64,000 bases of DNA from Massilia sp. Root351 (lineage in GTDB: Bacteria; Pseudomonadota; Gammaproteobacteria; Burkholderiales; Burkholderiaceae_D), in contig NZ_LMDJ01000001.1 of NCBI RefSeq assembly GCF_001425045.1, positions 745,859 to 809,858 on the forward strand. Direction: 5' to 3'. The position numbers and the translations under genes were made by a program. Under the pieces are notes generated by a model. It did no database searches. It was not told where the DNA came from and saw only the letters and a list, made by a program, of their open reading frames with translations. Positions 17,227-26,048 of this stretch are shown in pieces; position 1 is the first letter of the stretch, and each line of letters opens with the position of its first letter.

Positions 17227-18189
17227 TTAACCGATCGGCAAGGCCTGGGTGCGCATGCGCACGCGCCAGTCGGCAATACCGACGCCGATTTCGGCCAGCT
17301 GGAACACGCGCACGAAGGCGGGCGGACGCTTGCGCAGCGCCGAGCAGTTGCCGCCGGCCCAGATTTCCACCGTGTCCGGCAGGCGCGCGCGCAGCTCCTT
17401 CAAGCCGTCCAGCGCCTGGCGCGGGTTCATGGAGGCCGACAGCGACAACGCCACGCTGTCCACGCCCAGGCTGCGGGCGGCATCGGCGATGTCCGGCACC
17501 GGGGTCTGGATGCCGAGCGAGATGGCGTGCGCGCCTTCGGCGGCGAACAGCGCTTCGGCCATCAGCAGGCCCAGGCCATGGCGTTCCTGCGGCAGGGTGG
17601 TGAGCAGGATGCGCGGGCGCGGCGCGCCGTTGTGCCCGGCGTTTGCCTGCGGCACCGAGAAGATGGCGCTGCGCATCACCATCTGCAGCGATTCGGCGAA
17701 CAGGTGCTCTTCGAAGACGGCGAAGCGGCCGGCGGCCCAGGCGTCGCCCACCATCACCGTCAGCGGCGTGACCAGGTCGATGACAAAGCTCTTCAGGCCC
17801 ATCACCAGTAAAGCTTGCGACAGCTTGCGGCGCAGCGCATCCATCTGGTGCGCCTTGCACAGGTCGAGGTAAACCTGCAGTTCCGGGTGGTGTGCGCGGC
17901 TGCGCGCCTTGCTCCCGTCGGCCGCCTTCTCGGCCAGCGCTTGCAGTTCTTCCGGACTGTATTGGATGACTTTGCCGGGACGGAAGCCGAGGTCGATCAG
18001 CCTTTTTACCAGGCGCAGCTTGACCACCTGTTCGGTGGGGTAGACGCGTTCGCCGAACGGGTCGCGCAGGGGCTGCGGGAAGTCGTAGCGGCGCTCCCAG
18101 ACGCGCAAGGTTTCCTTGGCCACGCCGGTGTCGCGCTCAACGTCGCTGATGGTACTGGGGACTGTCAAAGAAGGGGCCTCAGTGTTCAT
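17227..18189 (-). CDS. MerR-family regulator with cobalamin-binding domain (CarH/LitR-like)
   Basis: A 320-residue regulator. Residues about 12-75 are a MerR winged helix (ISDVERDTGVAKETLRVWERRY). Residues 105-165 form a four-helix cap with W151-x9-E161-H162, and residues 182-310 are a Rossmann B12-binding domain with ERHGLG (Glu192, His194, Gly197). These are the two motifs known from the adenosylcobalamin photoreceptors CarH and LitR: the first shields the upper face, and the second gives the lower axial histidine. The ATG at 18189 was taken 14 codons into the longest frame because it leads straight into the helix-turn-helix. No carotenoid or photolyase gene is adjacent, so targets are unknown. 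Confidence 0.8.
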   Translation of the reverse strand: MNTEAPSLTVPSTISDVERDTGVAKETLRVWERRYDFPQPLRDPFGERVYPTEQVVKLRLVKRLIDLGFRPGKVIQYSPEELQALAEKAADGSKARSRAHHPELQVYLDLCKAHQMDALRRKLSQALLVMGLKSFVIDLVTPLTVMVGDAWAAGRFAVFEEHLFAESLQMVMRSAIFSVPQANAGHNGAPRPRILLTTLPQERHGLGLLMAEALFAAEGAHAISLGIQTPVPDIADAARSLGVDSVALSLSASMNPRQALDGLKELRARLPDTVEIWAGGNCSALRKRPPAFVRVFQLAEIGVGIADWRVRMRTQALPIG

Positions 18190-18951
18190 GTTGCATAAGC
18201 GGCCACATGTTCGGGGTGGCCGCGCTTTCAAGGCACCCGGGCTTGCACCCGGTTGCGAACTGCATTCTACAATCGTTTCGGTAGAGAAAGTGTCCCGTGC
18301 CGTGGCCGGCTTTCCGCCGAATCTCCCCTATGCCGAAGCTTGTCCACGACACAGGCTGGCCAGCCCGAACAATGAACACAATTCAGCTTGTGGCGCTTGG
18401 TTTGTCTTGGACAACAAAAGTCAACAAAGTGAAAAAAAATTCCCGAAGTGTTGTATCCGGGCGGCGGGAAATGTCACTGTCGAAGCAGACTCGATAAGTA
18501 AACCATAGGCGCTCCGGCGCCGTCGTCAAGGGGCGTGCGCAGGGGGCGCTGCCACAAAACCGGCGCGCCGCGCATTCTATTGTGGAAATTACTTATAACT
18601 AACAAGTCCAAGCAGAACTGGTCTGATTGCTGTATAAATAATGCTGTTTGGTTCAGCTTGCAGTTCACTCTACACTCGCACACTGGACGATTCATAACAC
18701 TTGCTGGATTAGCAAACGGCCAGTATAGTGCCGCCTCCAGAGCCGACCGCTCTGTGACGAAGCCGGCAACAGCGAGCGGCAGCCTATATAAGTGACGCGT
18801 TTCTTATCCGAAATCGCAGTGTGGCAATCGGGGATTGCCCTCACAAATAACAAAGTGTGGCGCCAGCATGACTGGGCGCCGACAAGCACAAGAATTGAGC
18901 CGTGGTTCCAGCTTTACCCTTTTATGCAACACAAACTGAAGGAAACTCGTA
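18190..18951. other. Long intergenic region upstream of the porin gene
   Basis: 762 bases between two divergent genes with no convincing coding region; the short frames here have no ribosome site and unlike-protein composition. It is less GC-rich than the genes. It holds a candidate porin promoter, a hairpin (GGCGCCAG / CTGGGCGCC, 18859-18880) in the leader, and an A-rich tract near 18428. An unannotated small RNA could be hidden here, but none was recognised. Confidence 0.55.
18701..18729 (+). promoter_or_regulatory. Candidate sigma-70 promoter of the porin gene
   Basis: TTGCTG (18701-18706) and TATAGT (18724-18729) are exactly 17 bases apart. Start of transcription would be near 18736, giving a leader of about 215 bases before the porin ATG. 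The -10 matches consensus at five of six; the -35 is weak. Confidence 0.4.
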
Positions 18952-20028
18952 ATGAAAAAAACTCTGATCTCCATCGCAGTTCTGGGCGCAATGAGCACTG
19001 CTGCGTTTGCCCAATCGAACGTCACCATCTACGGTATCGTTGATGCTGGCGTGGTCTCCGAGCGTGGCGGCAAAGCAGGCAACGTAACGAAAGTAAGCAG
19101 TGGTGTTGCTAGCGCGTCCCGTCTGGGCTTCCGCGGTACGGAAGACCTGGGTGGCGGCCTGTCCGCCGTGTTCCTGCTGGAAGCCGGCTTCGCAGCCGAC
19201 ACCGGCGTGGGCGACACCTCCGGCCTGTTCCAGCGTCAATCGTACGTTGGCCTGGTATCGAAAGAAGCCGGCAGCCTGACCCTGGGCCGTCAGTACACCC
19301 CAATGTACCTGGCGCTGTCGCAAGTTGCCGATCCATTCCAGGCTGGCCTGGCCGGTTCGGCCAAGAACCTGTTTGGCGCTTCGGGCATGAACGTGCGTGC
19401 TTCGAACTCGGTCAACTACAAAACCCCGACCTACAGTGGCTTCAGCGGTGAATTCCAGTACGGCGTAGGCGAGCAGTCGAAAGCCGACGCTGGCCGTCAG
19501 CTGGGCGTGTCCCTGAACTACGGCAACGGCCCTCTGCAGGCTCGCCTGGCTTACAACAACCGCAACAACGACACCGCCGCTGCCGGCGTGCCGGTTGTGA
19601 ACCGTGACTACGCGCACAGCACCCTGTTCGCCGCCAACTACGACTTCACCGTTGCCAAAGCGTTCTTCGCTTACAGCGATGACAAGGGTCCAACCTCGTC
19701 GCCTATCCCTAACCCAACCGCCTTCACCGCAACCGCGGTGGCAGCATCGACCGACAGCGACACCATGCTGATCGGCGCAACCGCTCCTATCGGCGGCGCT
19801 GGCACCCTGATCGCTTCGTACATCCACAAGGATGACAACGAAGCGGCCAACCGCGATGCCAGCCAGTGGGCACTGGGCTACTCGCACGCGCTGTCGAAGC
19901 GCACCAGCACCTATGTTGCTTACGCCAAGATCAAGAACAAGCGCGGCGCCAGCTACACCGTTGGCAACAACGCTGAAGTCGGTACCGGCGATAAAGCCTT
20001 CAACGTGGGCATCAAGCACACCTTCTAA
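18952..20028 (+). CDS. Gram-negative porin (trimeric, Burkholderiales type)
   Basis: Outer-membrane diffusion channel of 358 residues. The signal peptide is residues 1-20 (ends AFA), and the mature protein opens with SNVTIYGIVDAG, the classic first strand of beta-proteobacterial porins. SRLGFRGTEDLGGGLSAVF follows, and the chain ends in Phe (KHTF), required for barrel assembly. AAGGAA precedes the ATG by eight bases. Codon use is strongly biased to a few codons (for example many GGC, CTG and GTT-rich stretches), consistent with high expression. It has its own terminator. Confidence 0.94.
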   Translation: MKKTLISIAVLGAMSTAAFAQSNVTIYGIVDAGVVSERGGKAGNVTKVSSGVASASRLGFRGTEDLGGGLSAVFLLEAGFAADTGVGDTSGLFQRQSYVGLVSKEAGSLTLGRQYTPMYLALSQVADPFQAGLAGSAKNLFGASGMNVRASNSVNYKTPTYSGFSGEFQYGVGEQSKADAGRQLGVSLNYGNGPLQARLAYNNRNNDTAAAGVPVVNRDYAHSTLFAANYDFTVAKAFFAYSDDKGPTSSPIPNPTAFTATAVAASTDSDTMLIGATAPIGGAGTLIASYIHKDDNEAANRDASQWALGYSHALSKRTSTYVAYAKIKNKRGASYTVGNNAEVGTGDKAFNVGIKHTF

Positions 20029-20056
20029 TTCCGTGTAAACGGCGTTAAATGCTGAG

Positions 20057-20085
20057 AACGGCGGCCTGCGGGCCGCCGTTTTTTA
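20057..20085 (+). terminator. Intrinsic terminator after the porin
   Basis: Ten-base-pair stem AACGGCGGCC / GGCCGCCGTT with loop TGCG, followed at once by a run of T residues (20079-20084). It lies 29 bases past the porin stop. Confidence 0.9.
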
Positions 20086-20107
20086 TTCCGGTGCTAAAAT
20101 TGCGCCC

Positions 20108-20683
20108 ATGAAAATAGCCCATCAAATCGCATGTTTCTCCCTGCTGGCGGCCAGTGCCGCGATCGCCGCGCCCAAGGCGGTCACCAAGCCGGGCTCGAAG
20201 GCTAATGCAGGCTTGCCGCGCTACGGCATGGCAGTGTATTCGGACTTGTGCGTGCACCCCGAAAGCGGCGAGTTCGGCGGCCAGCGCATCAGCGTGCAGC
20301 GCTTTGCGGAAGTGGACACGGTGATCTATGAATTCACGGCGGGCGGCCTGAGCTGGCCGCTGGTGGCGGCCGACGTCAACATCGATCCGCAAGGCCGGCA
20401 GATGTATTTCACCGTGCACGTGGACGAGGAGGAGCGCACCATTAGCGGCAAGTTCGCAGACAAAGGCGACACCTTGGTGCTGGATGGCGGCTATTGCGGC
20501 CAGCCCGACGTGCCCGCCAAACTGCGGAAGGTCAAGGATTTCGGGCGCGCGGCGCCAGCCTGCAAGCCGTGCCCGGCGCCCAAGCCGGCCCCGCTGGAGC
20601 CGCAGGAAGACCAGCCTGCGGTGCCCAACATGCCGCATGAGGCGCCCGTCAAGCAGGCCGCCCCGCAGCCGCAGCAGGCCTGA
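20108..20683 (+). CDS. Secreted protein of unknown function
   Basis: A 191-residue protein with a signal peptide (about 1-20, ending AIA). The mature domain (30-145) is beta-rich, with cysteines at SDLCVHP and GGYCGQP that may pair. The C-terminal 40 residues are Pro/Ala/Gln-rich with a CKPCP motif, probably unstructured or cell-wall facing. It is convergent with the ThDP enzyme gene, whose stop is immediately next to its own. No family recognised. Confidence 0.65.
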   Translation: MKIAHQIACFSLLAASAAIAAPKAVTKPGSKANAGLPRYGMAVYSDLCVHPESGEFGGQRISVQRFAEVDTVIYEFTAGGLSWPLVAADVNIDPQGRQMYFTVHVDEEERTISGKFADKGDTLVLDGGYCGQPDVPAKLRKVKDFGRAAPACKPCPAPKPAPLEPQEDQPAVPNMPHEAPVKQAAPQPQQA

Positions 20684-22387
20684 TTACGTCGCGGCTTGCG
20701 CCGCCTGCGCGTTCTTGCGGATGGTCTCCAGCGTTGCGCCCGGCGTGATCAGGTTGCCGTCGTAGCGCAACTCGATTACCGCCGGCAGGCTCTTGCCGCG
20801 CGTATGTTCCAGCGCCCGCTGCAGCGCCGGCGCGAACTGCGCCGTCTCCGTCACCACCTCGCCATGCGCGCCATAAGCCTGCGCCAGTGCCGCGAAGTCC
20901 GGATTGTGCAGCTCCGTGCCCGACACGCGGCCCGGATAGTTCTTCTCCTGGTGCATGCGGATGGTGCCGAACATATGGTTGTTGAACACGATGATGATCA
21001 CGCCGGCCCGGTACTGCACCGCGGTGGCCAGTTCCTGGCCGTTCATCATGTACTCGCCGTCGCCGGCAAAGGTGATCACGGTGCGCGACGGATCGACGAT
21101 CTTGGCCGCCACGCCGGCCGGCACGCTGTAGCCCATGGCGCCGCTGGTCGGGGCCAGCTGGGTGCGCATGCCGCCGTAGCGGTGGAAGCGGTGCGCCCAG
21201 GTGGCGTAGTTGCCGGCGCCGTTGGTGATGATGGTGTCGGCGGGCGTCAGCGCGTCCATGTCCTGCACCAGCTGCCACAGGTTCAGCGGCGCCTTGCCAT
21301 CCTGGAAGATGGGCGGCTGCTGCTGGAACGCCAGGTAGTCGGCCCTGGCCTCGGCCACGCTGCCCTGCCATGCGGAGGGGTCCACCGGCTCCAGCTCCGC
21401 CAGCATGGCGGCCACCTGCGGCATGCCGCTGGCAATCATCAGTTCGCCCTGGTAGACGCTGCCCAGTTCTTCCGGGCTGGAATGGATGTGCACCAGGCGC
21501 TGCCGCGGCACCGGCGAGGACAGCAGCTCGTAGCCGCTGGTGGTCATCTCGCCCAGGCGCGGGCCGATGGCGATCAGCACGTCGGCATTCTTCACGCGCG
21601 CGGCCAGCTTCGGGTTGATGCCGATGCCGACGTCGCCCGCGTAGTGCGGATGGGCGTTGTCCAGCAAATCCTGGAAGCGGAAAGCGCAGGCCACCGGCAG
21701 CGCGTTGGCTTCGGCGAAGCGCTGCACGCCGGCGCAGGCCTGCGCGTCCCAGCCGCCGCCGCCCAGCAGCACCAGCGGGCGCTTGGCGCCTGCCAGCATG
21801 GCGCGCAGCTGCGCCATCTGAGGCTGCGAAGGCGCGCCCTGGGTGGGCTGGTAGCGGCCGGTGTCGGCCACGGCCGCCATGGTGGTGAGCATGTCTTCCG
21901 GCAAGGCCAGCACCACCGGGCCGGGCCGGCCGCTGGTGGCCACCTGGAAGGCGCGCGCCATGTATTCGGGAATGCGGTCGGCACGCTCGATCTGCGCCAC
22001 CCACTTGGCCATCTGGCCGTACATGCGGCGGTAATCGATTTCCTGGAACGCCTCGCGGTCCATGAAGTCGCTGCCCACCTGGCCGATGAACAGTATCATC
22101 GGCGTGGAATCCTGGAACGCCGTGTGCACGCCGATGGAGGCGTTGGTCGCGCCCGGACCGCGCGTAACGAAGCAGATGCCCGGCTGCCCGGTCAGCTTGC
22201 CGTAGGCCTCGGCCATGAACGCCGCGCCGCCCTCCTGGCGGTTGATGATGAAGCGGATGCCGGAATCGTGCAGTGCGTCAAGCACGTCCAGGTAGCTTTC
22301 GCCGGGCACGCCGAAGGCGGTATCGACGCCGTGGATCTTCAGGGCGTCCACCAGTATCTGGCCACCGGTGCGGGAGGGATGCGTCAT
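20684..22387 (-). CDS. ThDP-dependent enzyme, acetolactate synthase-like
   Basis: A 567-residue thiamine diphosphate enzyme with three domains: PYR (1-165; catalytic Glu52 in NRQEGGA), a central Rossmann domain (about 190-325) and PP (365-545; GDGEYMMNGQ...NN is the metal/ThDP motif). The fold is that of acetolactate synthase large subunit, benzoylformate decarboxylase and oxalyl-CoA decarboxylase. No small regulatory subunit gene (ilvH) is adjacent, so it is probably not the biosynthetic acetolactate synthase. The 2-oxo acid substrate is unknown. Confidence 0.8.
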   Translation of the reverse strand: MTHPSRTGGQILVDALKIHGVDTAFGVPGESYLDVLDALHDSGIRFIINRQEGGAAFMAEAYGKLTGQPGICFVTRGPGATNASIGVHTAFQDSTPMILFIGQVGSDFMDREAFQEIDYRRMYGQMAKWVAQIERADRIPEYMARAFQVATSGRPGPVVLALPEDMLTTMAAVADTGRYQPTQGAPSQPQMAQLRAMLAGAKRPLVLLGGGGWDAQACAGVQRFAEANALPVACAFRFQDLLDNAHPHYAGDVGIGINPKLAARVKNADVLIAIGPRLGEMTTSGYELLSSPVPRQRLVHIHSSPEELGSVYQGELMIASGMPQVAAMLAELEPVDPSAWQGSVAEARADYLAFQQQPPIFQDGKAPLNLWQLVQDMDALTPADTIITNGAGNYATWAHRFHRYGGMRTQLAPTSGAMGYSVPAGVAAKIVDPSRTVITFAGDGEYMMNGQELATAVQYRAGVIIIVFNNHMFGTIRMHQEKNYPGRVSGTELHNPDFAALAQAYGAHGEVVTETAQFAPALQRALEHTRGKSLPAVIELRYDGNLITPGATLETIRKNAQAAQAAT

Positions 22388-22499
22388 GGTCTAACCTTTG
22401 TGAGGAGAAAATGCGGGAAAGTGATGCGGCATTCTACGGCCAGCCACCGCGCCCGGCTTTTGAAATGGCGACATCAAATTTCCAAAAAGGGCGGCATGG

Positions 22500-22505
22500 T
22501 ACAAT
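22500..22505 (+). promoter_or_regulatory. -10 element of the rnpB promoter
   Basis: TACAAT lies seven bases before the first paired base of RNase P RNA (22513), the spacing expected for a -10 box. A clear -35 was not found at 16-18 bases upstream. Confidence 0.5.
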
Positions 22506-22512
22506 ATGCCCT

Positions 22513-22850
22513 GAAGCAAGCCAGACAGCCGCTGGCCGATGCAGCAATGCAAAGGCGGGAGGAAGGTCCGGACTCCATAGAGCGGGGTGACGGTTAACGG
22601 CCGTCCGCTGAAAGCCTTTCGGGGTATAAGGCGAGGAATAGGGCCACAGAGACGAGCGTATTAAGTTACGGTGAAACGCGGTAACCTCCACCTGGTGCAA
22701 TTTCAAATAGGCACGCGATGATGCTGCTCGCGGAGCGTGCGGGTAGAAAGCTTGAGCGCTGGAGTAATCCAGCGCCTAGAGGAATGGCTGTCATAGCGCG
22801 GACCCGCAAGGGCGAGCGCCGTAACAAAATCCGGCCTACCGGCTTGCTTC
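22513..22850 (+). ncRNA. rnpB: RNase P RNA (class A)
   Basis: Catalytic RNA that trims tRNA 5' ends. The ends pair exactly (GAAGCAAGCC at 22513-22522 with GGCTTGCTTC at 22841-22850, helix P1). Universally conserved pieces are present: GGAGGAAGGTCCGGACTCC (CR-I) at about 22558-22576, ACAGAGACGAG (22647) and the CR-V region GAGGAATGGCTGTCA near 22780. The size (338 nt) fits a betaproteobacterial class A RNA. End positions are estimates from P1; mature 3' tail may extend a few bases. Confidence 0.96.
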
Positions 22851-22881
22851 AACTGAATTAGCTGTGCTTGGGGATACGCCG

Positions 22882-24387
22882 ATGAAGAAATACATCCTGG
22901 CCCTCGACCAGGGAACCACCAGCTCGCGCGCCATCCTGTTCGACCACCTCGGGCAGATCCACGGCAGCGCGGCGCTGGAATATCCGCAGCATTACCCGCA
23001 TCCCGGCTGGGTCGAGCACGACCCCAACGGAATCTGGAACAGCCAGATCACCGTCGCCCGCAAGGTACTGCACGACAATCACATCGATGCGCAGCAGGTG
23101 CGCGCCATCGGCATCGCCAACCAGCGTGAAACCACCGTGGTCTGGGACCGCAAGACCGGCGAGCCGATAGCGCCCGCCATCGTCTGGCAAGACCGGCGTA
23201 CGGCTGACATCTGCCACGAACTGCGCGCGGCCGGCAAGGCCAGGCAGATCGCCGAATGCACCGGCCTGGAACTGGACGCCTATTTTTCCGCCACCAAGAT
23301 CAAATGGTTGCTCGACCACGTGCCCGGCGCGCGCGAGCGGGCCCGCCACGGCGCACTGGCCTTTGGCACCATCGACTCCTGGCTGGCCTGGAAGCTGTGT
23401 GGCGTGCACGTCACCGACGTCAGCAACGCCTCCCGCACCATGCTGTTCAACATCCACCTGATGCGCTGGGACGCGGATCTGCTGGCGCTGTTCGACATTC
23501 CCGAGCAGATGCTGCCGCAGGTGGTGTCCTCCAGCGAAGAAATCGGCATGACGCGCGCCGCCCTGTTCGGGCGCGAGATTCCGGTGGCCGGCATCGCCGG
23601 CGACCAGCAGGCCGCCACCTTCGGCCAGGCCTGCCATCAGCCCGGCATGGTCAAGAACACTTACGGCACCGGCTGCTTCATGCTGATGCACGCCGGCCGG
23701 CACGCGGCCGTGTCGCACAACCGCCTGCTGTCCACGGTGGGCTGGCGGGTCGACGGCCGCACCGACTACCTGCTGGAAGGCAGCGTCTTCATGGGCGGCG
23801 CAACAGTGCAATGGCTGCGCGACGGGCTGGGCATCATCAAGCAGTCGGGCGACGTCGAAGCGCTGGCCGGCAGCGTGCCCGACAGCGGCGGCGTGCTGCT
23901 GGTGCCGGCTTTCACCGGCCTCGGCGCACCGCACTGGGACCCGTACGCGCGCGGCGCCCTGATGGGCATGACGCGCGGCACCACGGCGGCGCATATCGCG
24001 CGTGCGGCGGTCGAAGCCATTGCCTACCAGAGCGCCGAGCTGCTGGCGGCCATGCAGAAGGACGTGGCGGCCTCGCACCGCACCATTCCCGTCACCGAAG
24101 TGCGGGCCGACGGCGGCGCCGCCCGCAACGACCTGCTGATGCAGTTCCAGGCCGACCTGCTGGGCGTGCCGGTGCTGCGGCCCAAGGTCACTGAAACCAC
24201 CGCGCTGGGCGCGGCCTACCTGGCCGGGCTGGCGGTGGGCTTCTGGGAATCGGCCGAGGAAATTGCCGCGCAGTGGCAATGCGAGCGCCGCTTCGAACCC
24301 GCCATGGGCGCCGACCAGCGCGCCGCGCTGCTGTCCCGCTGGTCGCGCGCCGTCGAGCGCGCCAAGGGCTGGGACGCGCCGCTCTGA
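22882..24387 (+). CDS. glpK: Glycerol kinase
   Basis: Cytoplasmic enzyme of 501 residues that phosphorylates glycerol to glycerol-3-phosphate. The FGGY kinase signatures are present: [12 protein letters not shown] near the N-terminus, [10 protein letters not shown] in the middle, and the C-terminal adenine site [19 protein letters not shown]... region. The ATG at 22882 has GGGGA upstream, 8 bases before it, and starts the family at [10 protein letters not shown]; an in-frame TTG six codons earlier is less likely. No glpF or glpD is adjacent. It starts 31 bases after rnpB. Confidence 0.95.
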   Translation: MKKYILALDQGTTSSRAILFDHLGQIHGSAALEYPQHYPHPGWVEHDPNGIWNSQITVARKVLHDNHIDAQQVRAIGIANQRETTVVWDRKTGEPIAPAIVWQDRRTADICHELRAAGKARQIAECTGLELDAYFSATKIKWLLDHVPGARERARHGALAFGTIDSWLAWKLCGVHVTDVSNASRTMLFNIHLMRWDADLLALFDIPEQMLPQVVSSSEEIGMTRAALFGREIPVAGIAGDQQAATFGQACHQPGMVKNTYGTGCFMLMHAGRHAAVSHNRLLSTVGWRVDGRTDYLLEGSVFMGGATVQWLRDGLGIIKQSGDVEALAGSVPDSGGVLLVPAFTGLGAPHWDPYARGALMGMTRGTTAAHIARAAVEAIAYQSAELLAAMQKDVAASHRTIPVTEVRADGGAARNDLLMQFQADLLGVPVLRPKVTETTALGAAYLAGLAVGFWESAEEIAAQWQCERRFEPAMGADQRAALLSRWSRAVERAKGWDAPL

Positions 24388-24415
24388 ATGGATTTGCGAC
24401 TTTCCACACTACCTC

Positions 24416-24940
24416 ATGGACAACATGTTCCGCACCTCCGTTCCTCTCCTCCAGACCGAGCGATTTACGTTGCGCGCGTATCGGCGCGAAGACTTCGGCG
24501 CGTTTGCGGACCATCTGAGGGATCCGGAAAGTTCGGCCCACCTCGGCACGTCCGATCGCCAGGCGGCCTGGCGAATCTTCAGTTCGCATACCGGCTTGTG
24601 GCTGCTGGATGGCGCTGGCTGGTGGACCGTCGAGAACAGGCACACCGGCCAGCTGGTCGGCAATGTGGGCGCTTTCTTTCGCGAGGAAAGCACCGCGATG
24701 GAGATCGGCTGGAATACATACCGGGCGTTCTGGGGCCAGGGAATCGCAATCGAAGCAGCGGCGGCAGTCCTGGACTATGTGTTCGACGTGCGGGGCGAGC
24801 CGACAGTCCGGGCCCTCATTACGCCTGCCAATCACGCATCGCGCCGTGTTGCCGAGCGTCTTGGGATGGCATACGAAATGGAAACTGAGTTGCACGGCAA
24901 GGCCATATCGAGCTATATGCGTGAGCGCGGCCCCGCATAG
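24416..24940 (+). CDS. GNAT acetyltransferase, RimJ/RimL type
   Basis: A 174-residue acetyl-CoA-dependent N-acetyltransferase. TERFTLRAYRREDF opens the fold, and the acetyl-CoA loop GQGIAIEAAAAVLDYVF plus ANHASRRVAERLGM closes it, as in RimJ/RimL-like enzymes. The start is uncertain: ATG codons at 24416 and 24425 both fit and neither has a clear ribosome site; a longer open frame overlaps the end of glpK. Target unknown. Confidence 0.82.
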   Translation: MDNMFRTSVPLLQTERFTLRAYRREDFGAFADHLRDPESSAHLGTSDRQAAWRIFSSHTGLWLLDGAGWWTVENRHTGQLVGNVGAFFREESTAMEIGWNTYRAFWGQGIAIEAAAAVLDYVFDVRGEPTVRALITPANHASRRVAERLGMAYEMETELHGKAISSYMRERGPA

Positions 24941-25057
24941 CCGCTGGAGGACGATTTATGCGTCGTGCGGACGCGAGCGCGTGTCGATTTCGCGCATCGC
25001 CATCCGTCGTATGGTTGTAGCTCCGATCGCTCAACCTATTTTCCCTAAGGAAACGCC

Positions 25058-25456
25058 ATGAATAAGCAAATCATCCTCAACTTGCCGGTGAAAGACCTGA
25101 ACCAGTCCAAGGCCTTCTTTTCCGCGCTAGGATTCACGTTTAACGCCCGCTACTGCGGCGACAATGCAGTGTTCATGAACATCGCCGGCGACACCATCCA
25201 GGCCATGCTGACGAGCGAGCCGTTCTTCCAGTCCTTGATCGGCAAGCCCGTCGCGCAGGCCAGAGAGGCCAATGAAGTCGTCATCTGCCTGAGCTGCGAA
25301 AGCCGGGAAGAAGTCGACACCCTCATCGCCAAGGCCGTCGCCGCCGGCGGCCGCACGCCGCACCCGCCGGAGGACCATGGCTTCATGTATGACCAGGGGT
25401 TCGAGGACATCGATGGCCACCTGTGGAACCTGGTCTGGTCCGCACCGGAGGCCTAG
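25058..25456 (+). CDS. VOC superfamily protein (glyoxalase/extradiol-like)
   Basis: A 132-residue protein with the two paired beta-alpha-beta repeats of the vicinal oxygen chelate fold: MNKQIILNLPVKDLNQSKAFF at the start and FMYDQGFEDIDGHLWNLVW at the end. TAAGGAAAC precedes the ATG. The metal ligands of true glyoxalase I cannot be placed with confidence (His and Glu in the C-terminal half are candidates). Members include resistance proteins and dioxygenase-like enzymes; function here is unknown. Confidence 0.82.
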   Translation: MNKQIILNLPVKDLNQSKAFFSALGFTFNARYCGDNAVFMNIAGDTIQAMLTSEPFFQSLIGKPVAQAREANEVVICLSCESREEVDTLIAKAVAAGGRTPHPPEDHGFMYDQGFEDIDGHLWNLVWSAPEA

Positions 25457-25564
25457 CCTGCGCGTGACAAAGCGCGTATTTTTCAGGCTTTGCGACCTGT
25501 AGACTATGGGAAAATTCCCGCAGCCTCACAAGGTGTCGAGAAATTGCTAACCAGGAAAGGCTGC

Positions 25565-25813
25565 ATGAGCTATTACGTTCTCTCGACATACGCCATGTAT
25601 GCTGCGACCGCCTTGTCGATCGCATGCTCGGTTATTGCAAACGCCAAAGTGCATCCGGCGGCGAAGCACCCGTTTCGTGTTCTTCTCTGGCGGGACAGGA
25701 GTGATTTTTCCGGCACAGGATGGCAATTCAGGCTAGCCTCGGTTTACTTGGGGGCGGCCGCTTTTGCTTTGGTCCCGGTGTCCAAGATGATTCAGTTCTT
25801 CCAGAGCCACTGA
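25565..25813 (+). CDS. Small membrane protein, unknown
   Basis: An 82-residue protein with two hydrophobic helices (about residues 5-24 and 57-76) and a basic loop between them (FRVLLWRDRS). The ATG at 25565 has AGGAAAGG seven bases upstream, a good ribosome site, so it was chosen over an in-frame start 25 codons earlier. The downstream sequence is a decayed gene. No family recognised. Confidence 0.55.
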   Translation: MSYYVLSTYAMYAATALSIACSVIANAKVHPAAKHPFRVLLWRDRSDFSGTGWQFRLASVYLGAAAFALVPVSKMIQFFQSH

Positions 25814-25829
25814 CGCCGCTTCTACACTG

Positions 25830-26045
25830 CATGCTCTAACGAAGGAGCAGGACTTGCTGCTGCACAGGAAGCACCGGGCCCAGAGCGCCGTCGCCAACGC
25901 CGGCCTGGAGCAGCAGTTGAAGCGGTACGGCTTGCAGGATGTGGTGATAGCCGGCCCGTGCGGGCGGCCCACCAATTCAACGGTCCCACATAGGCCAGCG
26001 CGATCCGCTGCGCCATGGAACTGCTGCAGCGCTGCGGGCCTGGCG
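25830..26045 (+). pseudogene. Remnant of an isochorismatase-family hydrolase
   Basis: Reading from GCTCTAACG, the frame encodes ...KHRAQSAV...GLEQQLKRYGLQDVVIAG...TNSTV, which matches the C-terminal part of isochorismatase/cysteine hydrolases (K-hR-SAf...Le-qLr-xG-xxvviaG...STvrhAmEL). After about residue 58 the frame breaks; the expected AMELLQRCG continues in another frame near 26015. The catalytic N-terminal half (Asp, Lys and active Cys) is absent, and the coding sequence abuts the next gene. It looks like a truncated, frameshifted relic. Confidence 0.5.
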
Positions 26046-26048
26046 CCG

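Noticed and set aside
18535..18795. 86-codon frame upstream of the porin
   Set aside because: No ribosome site, and the composition is unlike a real protein.
22861..22881. TTG start for glpK six codons upstream
   Set aside because: The ATG has the ribosome site and starts at the family's usual first residues.
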